A stretch of DNA of 64,000 bases from Modestobacter sp. L9-4 (lineage in GTDB: Bacteria > Actinomycetota > Actinomycetes > Mycobacteriales > Geodermatophilaceae): assembly GCF_019112525.1 (NCBI RefSeq), contig NZ_CP077800.1, forward strand, positions 3,410,001 through 3,474,000, written 5' to 3'. The position numbers and the translations under genes were made by a program. How positions within the stretch are numbered: the stretch's first letter is position 1; every line of letters starts with the position of its first letter. Below, piece by piece: positions 25,306 through 34,293 of the stretch. The notes beneath the pieces are model-generated. The model ran no database searches and was not told the DNA's origin. It worked only from the letters and a program-made list of their open reading frames with translations.

Positions 25306-25330
25306 GCCCACCGCGAGCGCCGGTGGCTCA
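25303..25330. terminator. Hairpin spanning both convergent stop codons
   Basis: TGAGCC-CACCG and CGGTG-GCTCA pair (one bulge) so that the stop codons of the two convergent genes form the base of the stem. The whole spacer between the genes is this hairpin. Confidence 0.55.
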
Positions 25331-25993
25331 CATGTTGCGGTAGCGCTTCGCGGCCGCGGTGGCCGCGCGCAGGCCCTCGGCGTCCAGCTTGCCGCCGTAA
25401 CCGGGGGTGTCCCGCTGGATCCGCCAGCCCTCGGCGAGCGGGCCCAGGTCGACGACGTCGAAGCCGATGGCGTCGATGAACGCGCTCACCTGTGCCTTCG
25501 CCGCCTCGTCGTCCCCGGCCACCACGAGTGCGCGGCGGTGCGGGGTGCCGGTCGGGGTGGCGTCGGCGGTGATGTCGGCGGAGCCGATGTGGTTGAAGGC
25601 CTTGACCACCCGCGAGGTGGGCAGGTGGGCCTGCAGCAGCTCGGCGGTCGTCGTCGACTCGTCGTCGAGCTCGGCGATCTGGCCGTCGCGCTGCGGGTAG
25701 TAGTTGTTCGTGTCGATCACGACCTTGCCCGCCAGCGGCTCGACCGGGACGTCGGGCACGGCGGTGAGCGGGATGGTGACCACCGCGAGGTCGGCCGCGG
25801 AGGCCGCGCCGGCCGAGGTGTCGGCCCGCACCTCACCCTGCCGGCCGGGACGCGCCTGCAGGGCGGACACCAGGTCGGTGAGCGTCTCCGGGCCGCGGGA
25901 GTTGCTGATCACGACGTCGTGACCGGCGTCGAGGGCTGCCTGGGCGAGCGCGGTGCCGATGTGGCCGGCGCCGATGATGCCGAGAGTCGTCAT
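25328..25993 (-). CDS. NADPH-dependent F420 reductase-like protein
   Basis: A 221-residue Rossmann protein related to F420H2:NADP oxidoreductases and YeeY/YrdB-type NAD(P)-binding proteins. The N-terminus LGIIGAGHIGTALAQAA is the dinucleotide fold, SNSRGPETL gives NADP preference, followed by VVIDTNNYYPQRDG and VVKAFNHIGSADI. The ATG at 25993 begins the fold directly. Real F420 use is not certain, but the Ddn-like F420 family gene at 27715 lies nearby. Confidence 0.82.
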   Translation of the reverse strand: MTTLGIIGAGHIGTALAQAALDAGHDVVISNSRGPETLTDLVSALQARPGRQGEVRADTSAGAASAADLAVVTIPLTAVPDVPVEPLAGKVVIDTNNYYPQRDGQIAELDDESTTTAELLQAHLPTSRVVKAFNHIGSADITADATPTGTPHRRALVVAGDDEAAKAQVSAFIDAIGFDVVDLGPLAEGWRIQRDTPGYGGKLDAEGLRAATAAAKRYRNM

Positions 25994-26030
25994 GTCCTGC
26001 GGCAACCCGGCCGGCGTCCGCTGACTTCCC

Positions 26031-26957
26031 TCAGCCCAGGTCGTCGGTGGCGAAGGTGTCGCACCGGCTCGGGTCGCCGGTGGTGTAGCCGGCGGTGAAC
26101 CACTTCTGCCGCTGCTCGGAGGAGCCGTGCGTGAACGAGCTCTCGTCGACCCTGCCGCCGCCCAGGTTCTCCTGGATGAAGTCGTCGCCGATCCGCCCGG
26201 CGGTGTCCAGGGCGCGGGAGATGTCGTCGTCGGTGATGTCGACGACCAGCGGCTGGCCGGTCTCGTCCGGGACCGTCTCGGCGTGGTCGGCCCAGGTGCC
26301 GGCGAAGCAGTCGGCCTGCAGCTCGAGCCGGACGCTGCCGCTGGTCGGGCCGGCGTCGCCGGGCTGCACCTGGTCGTTGATGCCGAGCAGGTTCTGCACG
26401 TGGTGCCCGTACTCGTGGGCGAGCACATAGGCGTTGACGAACGCGCCGCCCTCGGCCCCGAACCGGGTCGTCAGGTCGTCGAAGAAGGTCAGGTCGATGT
26501 AGACCTGCTGGTCCCCGGGGCAGTAGAAGGGGCCGGTGCCGCTGCTGGCTGCACCGCAGGCGGTCTGCACCTGGTCGGAGAAGAAGATCGTGTCCACGGG
26601 CTGGTAGCGCGCGCCCAGGACCCCTCCCCAGTAGTCCTGGATCGAGTCGATGTCGGCGACGACGGCGCACTCGACCGAGGTGTTCGCGTCGGCCGCCTCG
26701 TCGCAGGCGGACTGCAGCCGGCTGTTGTCGTAGGCCTGGCCGCCCTGCTGGGCGCCCAGCCCGCTCAGGCCGCCGAGCGAGGAGGTGTCGGTGCCGCCAC
26801 CGCCGAGCACCTGGATCAGGACGACGACGATGACGCCCACCAGGCCCAGCCCACCGCCGCCGACGGCCAGCCCGCGGCCGCCGACCCCGCCGCCACCACT
26901 GCCGCGCCGGTCCTGGACGTTGGAGGTGTCCAGACCACCGCTCTCGCGGAACCTCAT
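26031..26957 (-). CDS. Neutral zinc metallopeptidase (YpfJ family)
   Basis: A 308-residue membrane-anchored peptidase. A Gly-rich N-terminus precedes one helix (GLVGVIVVVLIQVLGGGG); the extracytoplasmic domain has the zinc motif HEYGH with QADCFAGTWADHA downstream, as in the family, and four Cys (two probable disulfides). The ATG overlaps the stop of the SIMPL gene by 4 bases, so the two are an operon. Substrate unknown. Confidence 0.9.
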   Translation of the reverse strand: MRFRESGGLDTSNVQDRRGSGGGGVGGRGLAVGGGGLGLVGVIVVVLIQVLGGGGTDTSSLGGLSGLGAQQGGQAYDNSRLQSACDEAADANTSVECAVVADIDSIQDYWGGVLGARYQPVDTIFFSDQVQTACGAASSGTGPFYCPGDQQVYIDLTFFDDLTTRFGAEGGAFVNAYVLAHEYGHHVQNLLGINDQVQPGDAGPTSGSVRLELQADCFAGTWADHAETVPDETGQPLVVDITDDDISRALDTAGRIGDDFIQENLGGGRVDESSFTHGSSEQRQKWFTAGYTTGDPSRCDTFATDDLG

Positions 26958-27601
26958 CGGGTGAAGACCTCCTGGTCGGGGACGGACATCGTGAACGTGG
27001 CCTCGACCTGCCCGTGCACCTCCTGCGGTGCCGGCTGCAGGTCCAGCCGGGCCCTGCCGGGCGCCAGCGCGAATGCCTGGCCCGAGCCGCCGCCGTGGGT
27101 GTCCACGTCGCGCACCTCGACCAGCCCGGTCAGCCGGCAGCCCAGCGCAGCAGCGTAGGCCCGGGCCCGGGCCACCGCGTCGGCGACCGCGTCGCTGCGC
27201 ACCTGCTGGTGCACCGGGTGGCCCCGGCTGACCCGCCAGTGCGGACCGTGCAGCGAGGTGTCGGGCAGCGTCGCGACGGCCACCGCGAGCTCGCCGGCCG
27301 CCGCCACGTCGGCCATCCGCACGCGCGTCGTGGTCACCGCGACGTGCCCGCTGACCCGGCTGCCGTCACCGGCCTCCGGGTAGACGGCGACCGCGTCGGT
27401 GGTCACCCCGGCCAGGTCGCCGCGGGCTGCCTCGAGCAGGTCGGTCAGCGCCTGCTGCCGCTCGGTCAGCCGGGTCAGCGCGGTGTCGCGGCGGCGGTCG
27501 CGGACCTCCAGGGTGACGGTCAGGTCCGCGGCGTCGGGGGGCACCTCGGTGACGGCCTGGCCGCGCACGACGACCCGGGGTGCGGGCGGTGTGGGCTGCA
27601 C
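26954..27601 (-). CDS. SIMPL (DUF541) domain protein
   Basis: A 215-residue SIMPL-domain protein: VVVRGQAVTEVPPDAADLTVTLE at the N-terminus and RARAYAAALGCRLTGLVEV near the C-terminus are typical. Unlike many members it has no signal peptide. The GTG at 27601 is chosen because GAGGAG lies 5 nt upstream; an upstream GTG at 27670 in the same frame lacks a ribosome-binding site. Function of the family is poorly known. Confidence 0.8.
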   Translation of the reverse strand: MQPTPPAPRVVVRGQAVTEVPPDAADLTVTLEVRDRRRDTALTRLTERQQALTDLLEAARGDLAGVTTDAVAVYPEAGDGSRVSGHVAVTTTRVRMADVAAAGELAVAVATLPDTSLHGPHWRVSRGHPVHQQVRSDAVADAVARARAYAAALGCRLTGLVEVRDVDTHGGGSGQAFALAPGRARLDLQPAPQEVHGQVEATFTMSVPDQEVFTR

Positions 27602-27702
27602 GCGTGCTCCTCGTGGTGCGTCGTCCGGCGGGGTCCCGGACACTCTGCCGTCGTCCCGGCCCGGCCGCACCCCGGCGGTGTGCCGGCCGGCGGGCGGCGT
27701 CC

Positions 27703-27714
27703 TAGGGTCGGGGC
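27703..27714 (+). promoter_or_regulatory. Leaderless promoter -10 (Ddn-like gene)
   Basis: TAGGGT at 27703-27708 is followed by 6 nt and then the ATG at 27715, the spacing expected for a transcript that starts at the start codon. Confidence 0.5.
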
Positions 27715-28161
27715 ATGCCTCTCGACGGTGAGTACGTCCCCAGCCCGGAGCAGTGGGTCCGCGACCAGGTGGAGCTCTACGAGCGCACCGGCGGGCGCGA
27801 GGGCAACACCCTGCCGGGCCGCACCGAGCCGGTCGTGGTCTACACGACCCGCGGCGCCAAGAGCGGGAAGCTCCGGAAGAACCCGCTCATGCGGGTCGAG
27901 CACGACGGCGCCTACGCGATGGTCGCCTCGCAGGGCGGCGCCCCGACCCACCCCACCTGGTACTTCAACCTCAAGGCGCACCCCGACCAGGTGACCGTGC
28001 AGGACGGCGACACGGTGATCGACGGCGTGGCCCGTGAGCTGACCGGCGAGGAGAGGGCGGTCTGGTGGGAGCGGGCCGTGGCGGCCTACCCCGACTACGC
28101 CGACTACCAGCAGAAGACGACGCGGGAGATCCCCGTCTTCCTCGTCGAGCGCGCGCACTGA
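27715..28161 (+). CDS. Deazaflavin (F420)-dependent nitroreductase family protein, Ddn-like
   Basis: A 148-residue split-barrel protein of the F420-dependent Ddn/FDOR-A family. The family core [26 protein letters not shown] and [13 protein letters not shown] (F420 phosphate and substrate loops) are clear. Members reduce quinones or other low-potential acceptors with F420H2. No ribosome-binding site; translation is probably leaderless from ATG 27715. Confidence 0.9.
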   Translation: MPLDGEYVPSPEQWVRDQVELYERTGGREGNTLPGRTEPVVVYTTRGAKSGKLRKNPLMRVEHDGAYAMVASQGGAPTHPTWYFNLKAHPDQVTVQDGDTVIDGVARELTGEERAVWWERAVAAYPDYADYQQKTTREIPVFLVERAH

Positions 28162-28994
28162 GCAGCGATGGCGGGCCGGTCGTCGTCGTCACCGGTGCCA
28201 GCGACGGCATCGGGGCGGCGGCCGCCCGCCGGCTGCACCGGTCCGGCGCGGAGGTGGTCGTCGTCGGCCGGTCGCCCGAGCGGACCGCTGCCGTGGCCGC
28301 CGAGCTGGACGGCGCCCGCGCGCTGACCGCCGACCTCGCCCGGCTCGACGACGTCCGCCGGCTCGCCGCGCAGCTGGCCGAGCTGCCCCGGGTCGACGTG
28401 CTGGTCAACAACGCCGGCGCCTCGTTCGCCCGGCGTGAGCTGACCGTCGACGGCCACGAGCGCACCTTCCAGGTCGACCACCTGGCTCCCTACCTGCTCA
28501 CCCGGCTGCTCGAGCCGCAGCTGCGCGCGAGTCGCGGCCGGGTGGTGACCACCTCGTCGTTCGCGCACTGGGGCGGGGTCACCCGGCGCGGGCACCTCGC
28601 CGAGGCGGTGCAGTCACCGCCGCCGTACGTGGCCAACCGCGCCTACGCCCGCGCGAAGTGGTGCAACGTCCTGTTCACCCGCGAGCTGGCCCGGCGGTGG
28701 GCACCGGAGGTCACCGCCACCTGCTTCGACCCCGGCGGCGTGGCGACGTCCTTCGGCCGGTCGGCCGGCGGGGTGACCGGACTGCTGTTCCGCAGCCCGC
28801 TGGTGGCCTTCCTGCGCACCCCGGCCCAGGGCGCGGACACCCTCGTCTGGCTGGCGACCGCCGACGAGGGGTGGCGCAACGGCGCCCACCACGCGCACCG
28901 CAGCCGCACGCTCACGGCCCCCTCCGCCCGCGACGACGTCCGGGCCGCCGAGCTGTGGGAGCTGTCGGCGGACCTGGTCGGCCTGCCCGCCTGA
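28158..28994 (+). CDS. Short-chain dehydrogenase/reductase (retinol dehydrogenase-like)
   Basis: An SDR of about 278 residues: [32 protein letters not shown], catalytic Ser in [10 protein letters not shown] and Tyr/Lys in YARAKWCN, as in WW-domain-oxidoreductase/retinol-dehydrogenase-like proteins. The start is unclear: no ATG or GTG lies just before the fold. CTG at 28158 would overlap the upstream stop as CTGA, which fits the coupling style of this genome; the GTG at 28065 would add 31 residues without homology. Confidence 0.8.
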   Translation: MSSDGGPVVVVTGASDGIGAAAARRLHRSGAEVVVVGRSPERTAAVAAELDGARALTADLARLDDVRRLAAQLAELPRVDVLVNNAGASFARRELTVDGHERTFQVDHLAPYLLTRLLEPQLRASRGRVVTTSSFAHWGGVTRRGHLAEAVQSPPPYVANRAYARAKWCNVLFTRELARRWAPEVTATCFDPGGVATSFGRSAGGVTGLLFRSPLVAFLRTPAQGADTLVWLATADEGWRNGAHHAHRSRTLTAPSARDDVRAAELWELSADLVGLPA

Positions 28995-29028
28995 CCCCTA
29001 CGGTGTCCAGCGGCGAGGGGAGCCGTGT

Positions 29029-29487
29029 ATGGACGAGGGCAGCACCCGGGTGCCGGTCACCTACGAGCACTGCGACCACGTGGCGGGGCCGTTCCTGCAC
29101 GGGACGAAGGCGGTGCTGCAGGTCGGCGACGAGCTGGTGCCGGGCCGGGAGTCGAACTTCCAGCCCGGCCGGGTGATGCACCACGTCTACTTCACCGAGC
29201 TGGAGGAGACCGCCGCCTGGGGCGCGGAGCTCGCGACCGCGCTGGCCGGCAGCGCCGAGCGCGGGCGCGTGTACGTCGTGGAACCGCTCGGCCCCTTCGA
29301 GGACGACCCGAACGTGACCGACAAGCGCTTCCCGGGCAACCCGACGGAGTCCTACCGCACCCGGTCGCCGCTGCGCGTCGTCGGTGAGGTCGCGGACTGG
29401 CACGGGCACCCGCCTGAGGTGGTCCAGCACATGCTCGACCGGCTGGCGGCGCTGCGCGAGCAGGGCCTGGACGTCATCGAGGACTGA
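29029..29487 (+). CDS. arr: Rifamycin ADP-ribosyltransferase Arr
   Basis: A 152-residue Arr protein, which inactivates rifamycins by ADP-ribosylation from NAD+. The family is unmistakable: FLHGTKAVLQVGD, SNFQPG, VYVVEPLGPFEDDPN, TDKRFPGNPTESYR and PLRVVGEVADW. Full length with AGGGGAG upstream of the ATG. Its 3' end overlaps that of the convergent FUSC gene by 14 bp. Such genes are common chromosomal resistance determinants in soil actinobacteria; no transfer signs are seen here. Confidence 0.95.
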   Translation: MDEGSTRVPVTYEHCDHVAGPFLHGTKAVLQVGDELVPGRESNFQPGRVMHHVYFTELEETAAWGAELATALAGSAERGRVYVVEPLGPFEDDPNVTDKRFPGNPTESYRTRSPLRVVGEVADWHGHPPEVVQHMLDRLAALREQGLDVIED

Positions 29488-31039
29488 GCAGGTCGCGGCG
29501 GATCCGTGCGGCGACCGCCTCGGCGAGGACGCCGTCCTCCCGCGCGCGGGCACCGAGCAGGGCCCAGCCCAGGTCGGCCACCTGGCGGGACCGGTGCAGC
29601 CAGGCGTCGGCGTCCCGGGCGGGGAACAGCTCGGCGCGCGCGGCCCCGGCCACGTCGGCCAGGGCGACCAGCTCGTCGTGCAGCGCGCGGTCGGCTGCCG
29701 ACCCCGGGTCCGCCCGGACGGCGGCGACCGCACGGTCGGCGGTGGCCGTGACGGCCCGGGGCAGCCGGCGGCTGCCGGCCCGGGGGAGGAGCAGCAGCCC
29801 GACCGCCAGCGCGACGGCCATGCCCAGCACCGTCTCCTCGATCCGCGCCACGATGAGCGTCGCCTCCGGGGCAGCGGGGGCACCCAGGTGCACCAGCAGC
29901 AGCGCCACCGGGGTCAGGCAGGTGACGGCGAGGACGTACTGCGAGGCGATGAGCAGCTCGACGCAGACCAGCAGGACGGCGACCAGTGCGACGGTGACCG
30001 CGGTCGGCGGCCGGAGGGCGAGGACGAGGGCGGCGATGCCCGTCCCGGCCAGCGTGCCGGTCACCCGGTGGAAGGCGCGGGCCCGGGTGTGCCGGGCGTC
30101 AGTGCCCAGCAGCACCGCGACCGCCGACGTCGCCGCCCAGTAGGGGCTGGGCAGGCCGACCGCCGCGGCGACCAGCCCGGCCAGGGCGACGCCGAGGCCG
30201 ATGCGGGCGGCGGTCTCGGCCCACAGCGGGACCCGGGGCGGCGGCCCCGCCGGCAGCGTCCCGGCCGCGGCGGCCGCCGGGTCGACCGGGGGGAGGGCGC
30301 GGAAGAACCGGGTCTCGACGGCGTCGGCGGCGGGGAGCAGCGAGGACCGCCGGCGGCTGCCACCGGCCGCCGCCGTGACCGCGACCCGCACCGCCCGGGC
30401 GAGGGCACCGGGGGAGCCGGGTGCCCCGGACTCCGCCCGGCCGACCGCGGCGTCAGCAGCCTGCAGGGCGCGGCGCTCGGGGCCGGCCGGGTCCCACAGC
30501 CACGGCAGCATGACCACCAGCCAGCTGAGCACTGCGGCGGCGGCCGCGGCCGCGACGTGCTGGGCGACCGCCTCGGCGCCCGAGCCCAGCGCGCTGGCGC
30601 TGCCGGCGACCAGGACCGGGGGCAGCGCCCCGGGCGGTCCCACCCGCCAGACGGCGGCCCCGGCGGTGGCCGCGGCGGCGATCAGCCCCAGCGTCAGGGC
30701 CAGGACCACCGGGTGCCCACCGCTGAGCCCGCCGAGCGCGATCGAGGCGACGACGGCGAGCCCGGCGCCCGCGGAGACCCCGGCCCGGCGGCGGTAGGGG
30801 AGGGCGTGGCCGTAGACGGCGGTGAAGCCGCCGAGGGCTGCGGCCGACCCCGGGCCGGGGTGGCCGAGCGCCAGCCCGAGGGCCAGCGGGCCGGCCACGC
30901 AGCAGCCGGCCGACAGCGCCCGCCGTCCGTTGGCCGCCCACAGCAAGGCGAGCGGGGGGACCGGCGGGCCGAGCAGGTGCGGGGCGATCCGGCGGAGCGG
31001 GGAGGGGGTGCCGGCCACGACGTCCATCGTCGCCGACAC
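29474..31039 (-). CDS. FUSC-family membrane transporter
   Basis: A 521-residue protein with two sets of hydrophobic helices (about residues 30-175 and 275-415) separated by a cytoplasmic region, the layout of FUSC/aromatic-acid exporter-like proteins; SPYWAATSAVAVLLG and RAFHRVTGTLAGTGIAALVL match the family core. Likely an efflux component with unknown substrate. The start is GTG 31039 (ATG 31027 is an alternative). It is third in a minus-strand series after the AlkZ-like gene and the aldo/keto reductase. Confidence 0.85.
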   Translation of the reverse strand: MSATMDVVAGTPSPLRRIAPHLLGPPVPPLALLWAANGRRALSAGCCVAGPLALGLALGHPGPGSAAALGGFTAVYGHALPYRRRAGVSAGAGLAVVASIALGGLSGGHPVVLALTLGLIAAAATAGAAVWRVGPPGALPPVLVAGSASALGSGAEAVAQHVAAAAAAAVLSWLVVMLPWLWDPAGPERRALQAADAAVGRAESGAPGSPGALARAVRVAVTAAAGGSRRRSSLLPAADAVETRFFRALPPVDPAAAAAGTLPAGPPPRVPLWAETAARIGLGVALAGLVAAAVGLPSPYWAATSAVAVLLGTDARHTRARAFHRVTGTLAGTGIAALVLALRPPTAVTVALVAVLLVCVELLIASQYVLAVTCLTPVALLLVHLGAPAAPEATLIVARIEETVLGMAVALAVGLLLLPRAGSRRLPRAVTATADRAVAAVRADPGSAADRALHDELVALADVAGAARAELFPARDADAWLHRSRQVADLGWALLGARAREDGVLAEAVAARIRRDLLSPR

Positions 31040-31087
31040 CCCTGCCTGCCGTCGTGGACGCAGGTCACGTCCGGCGCGCGAGCCCGC

Positions 31088-32059
31088 TCACTGGAAGCCG
31101 ACGACCGCGTGCGGGGTGTAGGGCTCCTCGAGGGTGGCGATCTCCTCCGCGGTCAGCACCAGGTCGACGGCGGCGACGGCGTCGTCGAGGTGGTGGTCCT
31201 TGGTGACACCGACGATGGGGGCCGACACCACCGGCTTGCTCAGCACCCAGGCCAGCGCGACCTGGGCCCGGGACACGCCGCGCGCCTCGGCGACCTGGGC
31301 CACCCGCTCGACGATCACCTGGTCACCGTCGTTGTACAGCTTGCTGCCGAACTCGTCGGTCTCCGAGCGGTTGGTGCTGGAGTCCCAGTCGCGGGTCAGC
31401 CGGCCGCGGGCCAGCGGGCTCCACGGGATGACGCCGATGCCCTCGTCGACGCAGAGCGGCAGCATCTCCCGCTCCTCCTCGCGGTTGAGCAGGTTGTAGT
31501 GGTCCTGCATGGAGACGAAGCGGTGCCACCCGTGCTCGCCGGCCAGGTGCAGCGCCTTGCTGAACTGCCAGGCCCACATGCTCGAGGCGCCCAGGTAGCG
31601 CACCTTGCCCGAACGGACGGCGGAGTCCAGCGCCTCGAGGGTCTCCTCGATCGGGGTGGCCGGGTCCCAGCGGTGGACCTGGTAGAGGTCGACGTAGTCG
31701 GTGCCCAGCCGGGTGAGGCTGGCCTCGAGCTCGGCGATGATGGCCTTGCGGGACAGCCCGGCGCCGTTGGGGCCCGGGCGCATGCGGTTGAACACCTTGG
31801 TGGCCAGGACGACGTCCTCGCGCTGGGCGAAGTCCCCCAGCGCACGGCCGGTGATCTCCTCGCTGGAGCCGGCCGAGTAGACGTTGGCGGTGTCGAAGAA
31901 GGTGATGCCGGCGGCGAGGGCCTTCTCGATGAGGACGCGGCTCTCGTCCTCGGGCAGGGCCCACGGGTGACCGCCGCGGGACGCGTCGCCGAAGCTCATC
32001 ATGCCGAGACAGATCCGGGAGACCTGCAGGCCGGTCGTGCCGAGACGGGTGTACTCCAT
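31088..32059 (-). CDS. Aldo/keto reductase (YajO/AKR11-like)
   Basis: A 323-residue NADPH-dependent aldo/keto reductase with the full tetrad: FFDTANVYSAGSSEE (Asp, Tyr), VVLATKVF (Lys), DLYQVHRWD (His), and IVGVTKDHHLDDAV for the cofactor. Close in pattern to YajO-like members. AAGGA lies upstream of the ATG. 35 bp after the AlkZ-like gene and 48 bp before the FUSC gene. Substrate unknown. Confidence 0.9.
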   Translation of the reverse strand: MEYTRLGTTGLQVSRICLGMMSFGDASRGGHPWALPEDESRVLIEKALAAGITFFDTANVYSAGSSEEITGRALGDFAQREDVVLATKVFNRMRPGPNGAGLSRKAIIAELEASLTRLGTDYVDLYQVHRWDPATPIEETLEALDSAVRSGKVRYLGASSMWAWQFSKALHLAGEHGWHRFVSMQDHYNLLNREEEREMLPLCVDEGIGVIPWSPLARGRLTRDWDSSTNRSETDEFGSKLYNDGDQVIVERVAQVAEARGVSRAQVALAWVLSKPVVSAPIVGVTKDHHLDDAVAAVDLVLTAEEIATLEEPYTPHAVVGFQ

Positions 32060-32094
32060 GTGCAGGTCCTTGCCCCGAGTTGTGCGCTGCAACC

Positions 32095-33141
32095 TCACGG
32101 CAGGGCGGCGTACCGCTCCTCGACCACGGCGGTGAGCCCGGGTGCGAGCTCGCCGAACGGCTCGACCTCGACCGGCCGTGTCCTCCCGCGCCCGGTGCGC
32201 CAGGTGGCCACCGCCCGGCCGGCGGAGACGACGGTGGGCCGGAAGACGCCGTTCCCGCCCGGCACGATGCGCTGGGCGTGCTCGGCGGGCACCGTGCAGC
32301 TGCGGTCGGCGTAGCCCAGCACCAGCTCGTCGAAGCCGGGCAGCAGGTGGACGCCCTCGGCCTCGGCCCGCGCCGCGGCCAGGCGCTGCGGGGTGCCGGG
32401 GTCCATCAGGTGCTCGGTGCCGTCGACGACGTAGGTCTCCAGCTGGTCGCGCACCAGCACGAGGCCGGCCCTCACGTCCCCGACGGTGCAGTACGCCCAG
32501 CGGGTGAGGTCCTTCACGGTGGCCGGCCCGTGGCCGCGGAAGTAGCGCAGCACCAGCTCGCCCAGCGCCTCCTCCCGCGCCAGGCGGCGGGGTGCGGGCA
32601 CCCACTCGTCGAGCAGCACGAACAGCTGGTCGCCGTCCCGGGTGGGGCCCATGACCAGCGTCCCGGTCTGGGACAGCCACCACAGCAGGTGGTAGCCGCG
32701 CTGCCCGCTCGTCGGCACCCCGGCGGCCGCCAGCACCGCGAGCAGCTCCGCCCGGCTCATCGCGCCGCCGCCCGTGAGCGCGCCGACCGCCACCTCGCGG
32801 GCCCGCTCGACGTCGGCCTCGGTCAGCTCCACGATCGCGCGGCGCTTCTCGACCCCGCGCACGGCCCGCTCGGTGAGCAGGTCCAGCAGCCACGGCAGGT
32901 CCTCGGCAGCGGTCAGGTGCAGCGTGCCGCGCATCGGCCAGGACCGGACGACGCTGCCGTCGTCGAGCGCCGCGGTGACCTGCGCGCGGGTGCTGCCGCT
33001 GCGCAGCGCCACCGACAGCAGCGCACCGGGCAGGTCCTGGCCCTGCACCGCGGTCAGCAGGCGCACTGCCTCCACCGGGGAGGCCGCCGGCGGCCCGACC
33101 AGCCGTTGGGCGGCCATCCGCAGCAGAGAGAGCTCGTCCAT
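32095..33141 (-). CDS. AlkZ-like winged-helix DNA glycosylase family protein (HTH_42)
   Basis: A 348-residue protein of the HTH_42/AlkZ superfamily, whose characterised members remove bulky alkyl adducts and open interstrand crosslinks. The Gln-X-Gln motif used for catalysis in AlkZ appears as AVQGQD near residue 32, followed by the family run (ALRSGSTRAQVTAAL, SWPMRGTLHL) and later LLPGFDELVLGYADRS. The Trp-Pro-Met-Arg-Gly-Thr-Leu-His segment is the strongest hallmark. A GTG six bases upstream (33147) is an alternative start. It could give resistance to a DNA-alkylating natural product. Confidence 0.85.
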   Translation of the reverse strand: MDELSLLRMAAQRLVGPPAASPVEAVRLLTAVQGQDLPGALLSVALRSGSTRAQVTAALDDGSVVRSWPMRGTLHLTAAEDLPWLLDLLTERAVRGVEKRRAIVELTEADVERAREVAVGALTGGGAMSRAELLAVLAAAGVPTSGQRGYHLLWWLSQTGTLVMGPTRDGDQLFVLLDEWVPAPRRLAREEALGELVLRYFRGHGPATVKDLTRWAYCTVGDVRAGLVLVRDQLETYVVDGTEHLMDPGTPQRLAAARAEAEGVHLLPGFDELVLGYADRSCTVPAEHAQRIVPGGNGVFRPTVVSAGRAVATWRTGRGRTRPVEVEPFGELAPGLTAVVEERYAALP

Positions 33142-33233
33142 CCGCACACCCTGGCAGTGGGGGACGACAGTCCGGGCGCAGGTGTCACCGCCGTGTCATC
33201 CGGTGGCAACGCGTCGTCCCTAGCGTGCACGTC

Positions 33234-34196
33234 GTGACCGTTCCGGACCGGACGATGCCCGCCGTCCCGCTGGTCGACCTGACGCCCTGGTACGCCGGCG
33301 ACCCCGACGGCCGCCGGCAGGTGGCCACGGACGTCGACCGCGCGCTGTGCGAGGTCGGGGTCCTGCTCGTCACCGGCCACCCGCTCAGCCCGGCGCTCAC
33401 CGGCTGCGTGCGCGAGGAGGCCCGGCTGTTCTTCGCCGAGCCGACCGCGGTCAAGACCGAGCTGGCCACCTTCCCGGGCGGCCGCGGGTGGGTGCCGCCC
33501 GGCGGTGGCGCCGCGGCCGACCTGCGCGAGTCCTTCGGCTTCGGCGCGGAGGAGGTGCCCGCCGAGCTGCTCGGGACGGAGGAGGAGGAGTGGTTCGGCC
33601 CCAACGCCTGGCCGGCCGGCACCCCCTGCTTGCGCACGGCGGCGACGGCGTTCACCCGGTGCTGCGCGGCCGTGGCCGACGAGCTGCTGCGGGTGCTCGC
33701 CCTCGCCCTGGACCTGGACGCCGACTTCTTCGTGTCCCGCTGCACCGGCCGCACCTGGCACGCCGACCTCACCTGGTACCCGGCGCGGCAGGCCGTCGGG
33801 CCGGTGGCACCCGGGCAGATGCGGATCGCCGCGCACACCGACCCCGGCACGCTCGTGCTGGCCGACCGCGAGCCGGGGCTGGGCTGCCTGCAGGTGCAGA
33901 CGCTGGACGAGGAGTGGGTCGACGTCCCGTCGGTGCCCGGCGCGCTGACCGTCGCCGCCGGCGACCTGCTCGCCCGCTGGACCGGCGACCGGTGGCGGTC
34001 GGCGCCGCACCGCGTGCTGCCGCCCCCGGTGGAGGCGCCGGGCGAGGAGCTGCTGTCGCTGGAGTACAGCGCCGAGCCCGACCCGCTGACGGTCGTCGAG
34101 CAGCTGCCCACCGCCGCTGCCGGCCCCAGCCGCCACGCCCCGGTGACCGCCGGGCAGTTCCGCCGCGAGCGCGCCGGGACGGTCCCGGTCGGCTGA
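33234..34196 (+). CDS. 2-oxoglutarate/Fe(II) oxygenase, isopenicillin N synthase-like
   Basis: A 320-residue oxygenase of the IPNS/2OG-Fe(II) family: N-terminal VPLVDLTPWY, the Fe ligands in IAAHTDPGTL (His, Asp) and the distal His in SAPHRVL. The following segment LLSLEYSAEP keeps the Ser of the 2OG-binding RxS motif but has Leu in place of Arg, so normal 2OG binding is doubtful. The GTG at 33234 is chosen because a TAGCGT -10 (33221-33226) ends 7 nt before it; GTG 33225 lies inside that element. Divergent from the AlkZ-like gene. Substrate unknown. Confidence 0.8.
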   Translation: MTVPDRTMPAVPLVDLTPWYAGDPDGRRQVATDVDRALCEVGVLLVTGHPLSPALTGCVREEARLFFAEPTAVKTELATFPGGRGWVPPGGGAAADLRESFGFGAEEVPAELLGTEEEEWFGPNAWPAGTPCLRTAATAFTRCCAAVADELLRVLALALDLDADFFVSRCTGRTWHADLTWYPARQAVGPVAPGQMRIAAHTDPGTLVLADREPGLGCLQVQTLDEEWVDVPSVPGALTVAAGDLLARWTGDRWRSAPHRVLPPPVEAPGEELLSLEYSAEPDPLTVVEQLPTAAAGPSRHAPVTAGQFRRERAGTVPVG

Positions 34197-34226
34197 GCAC
34201 TACCGTTGTGCGGGTGATGGGCATGG

Positions 34227-34290
34227 CAGAAGGACCTCGTCCTCCTCACCACTCGCAGGCTCGCGGCGGGCCTCGGGACGAGGCCGCCAC
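34227..34290 (+). repeat. Palindromic repeat copy R3, flanked by a 13-bp direct duplication
   Basis: A 64-bp copy (AAGGACCTCGTCC...GGGACGAGGCC). It is bracketed by GTGATGGGCATGG (34214-34226) and GTGATGGGGATGG (34291-34303), 12 of 13 identical. A TACCGT -10 element at 34201-34206 precedes the left copy, the normal leaderless spacing for the gene whose start is now at the right copy. Confidence 0.7.
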
Positions 34291-34293
34291 GTG

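Noticed and set aside
29384-32314. A 976-codon plus-strand frame over the FUSC and aldo/keto reductase genes.
   Set aside because: Antisense shadow with no recognisable domain; both genes beneath it are well supported.
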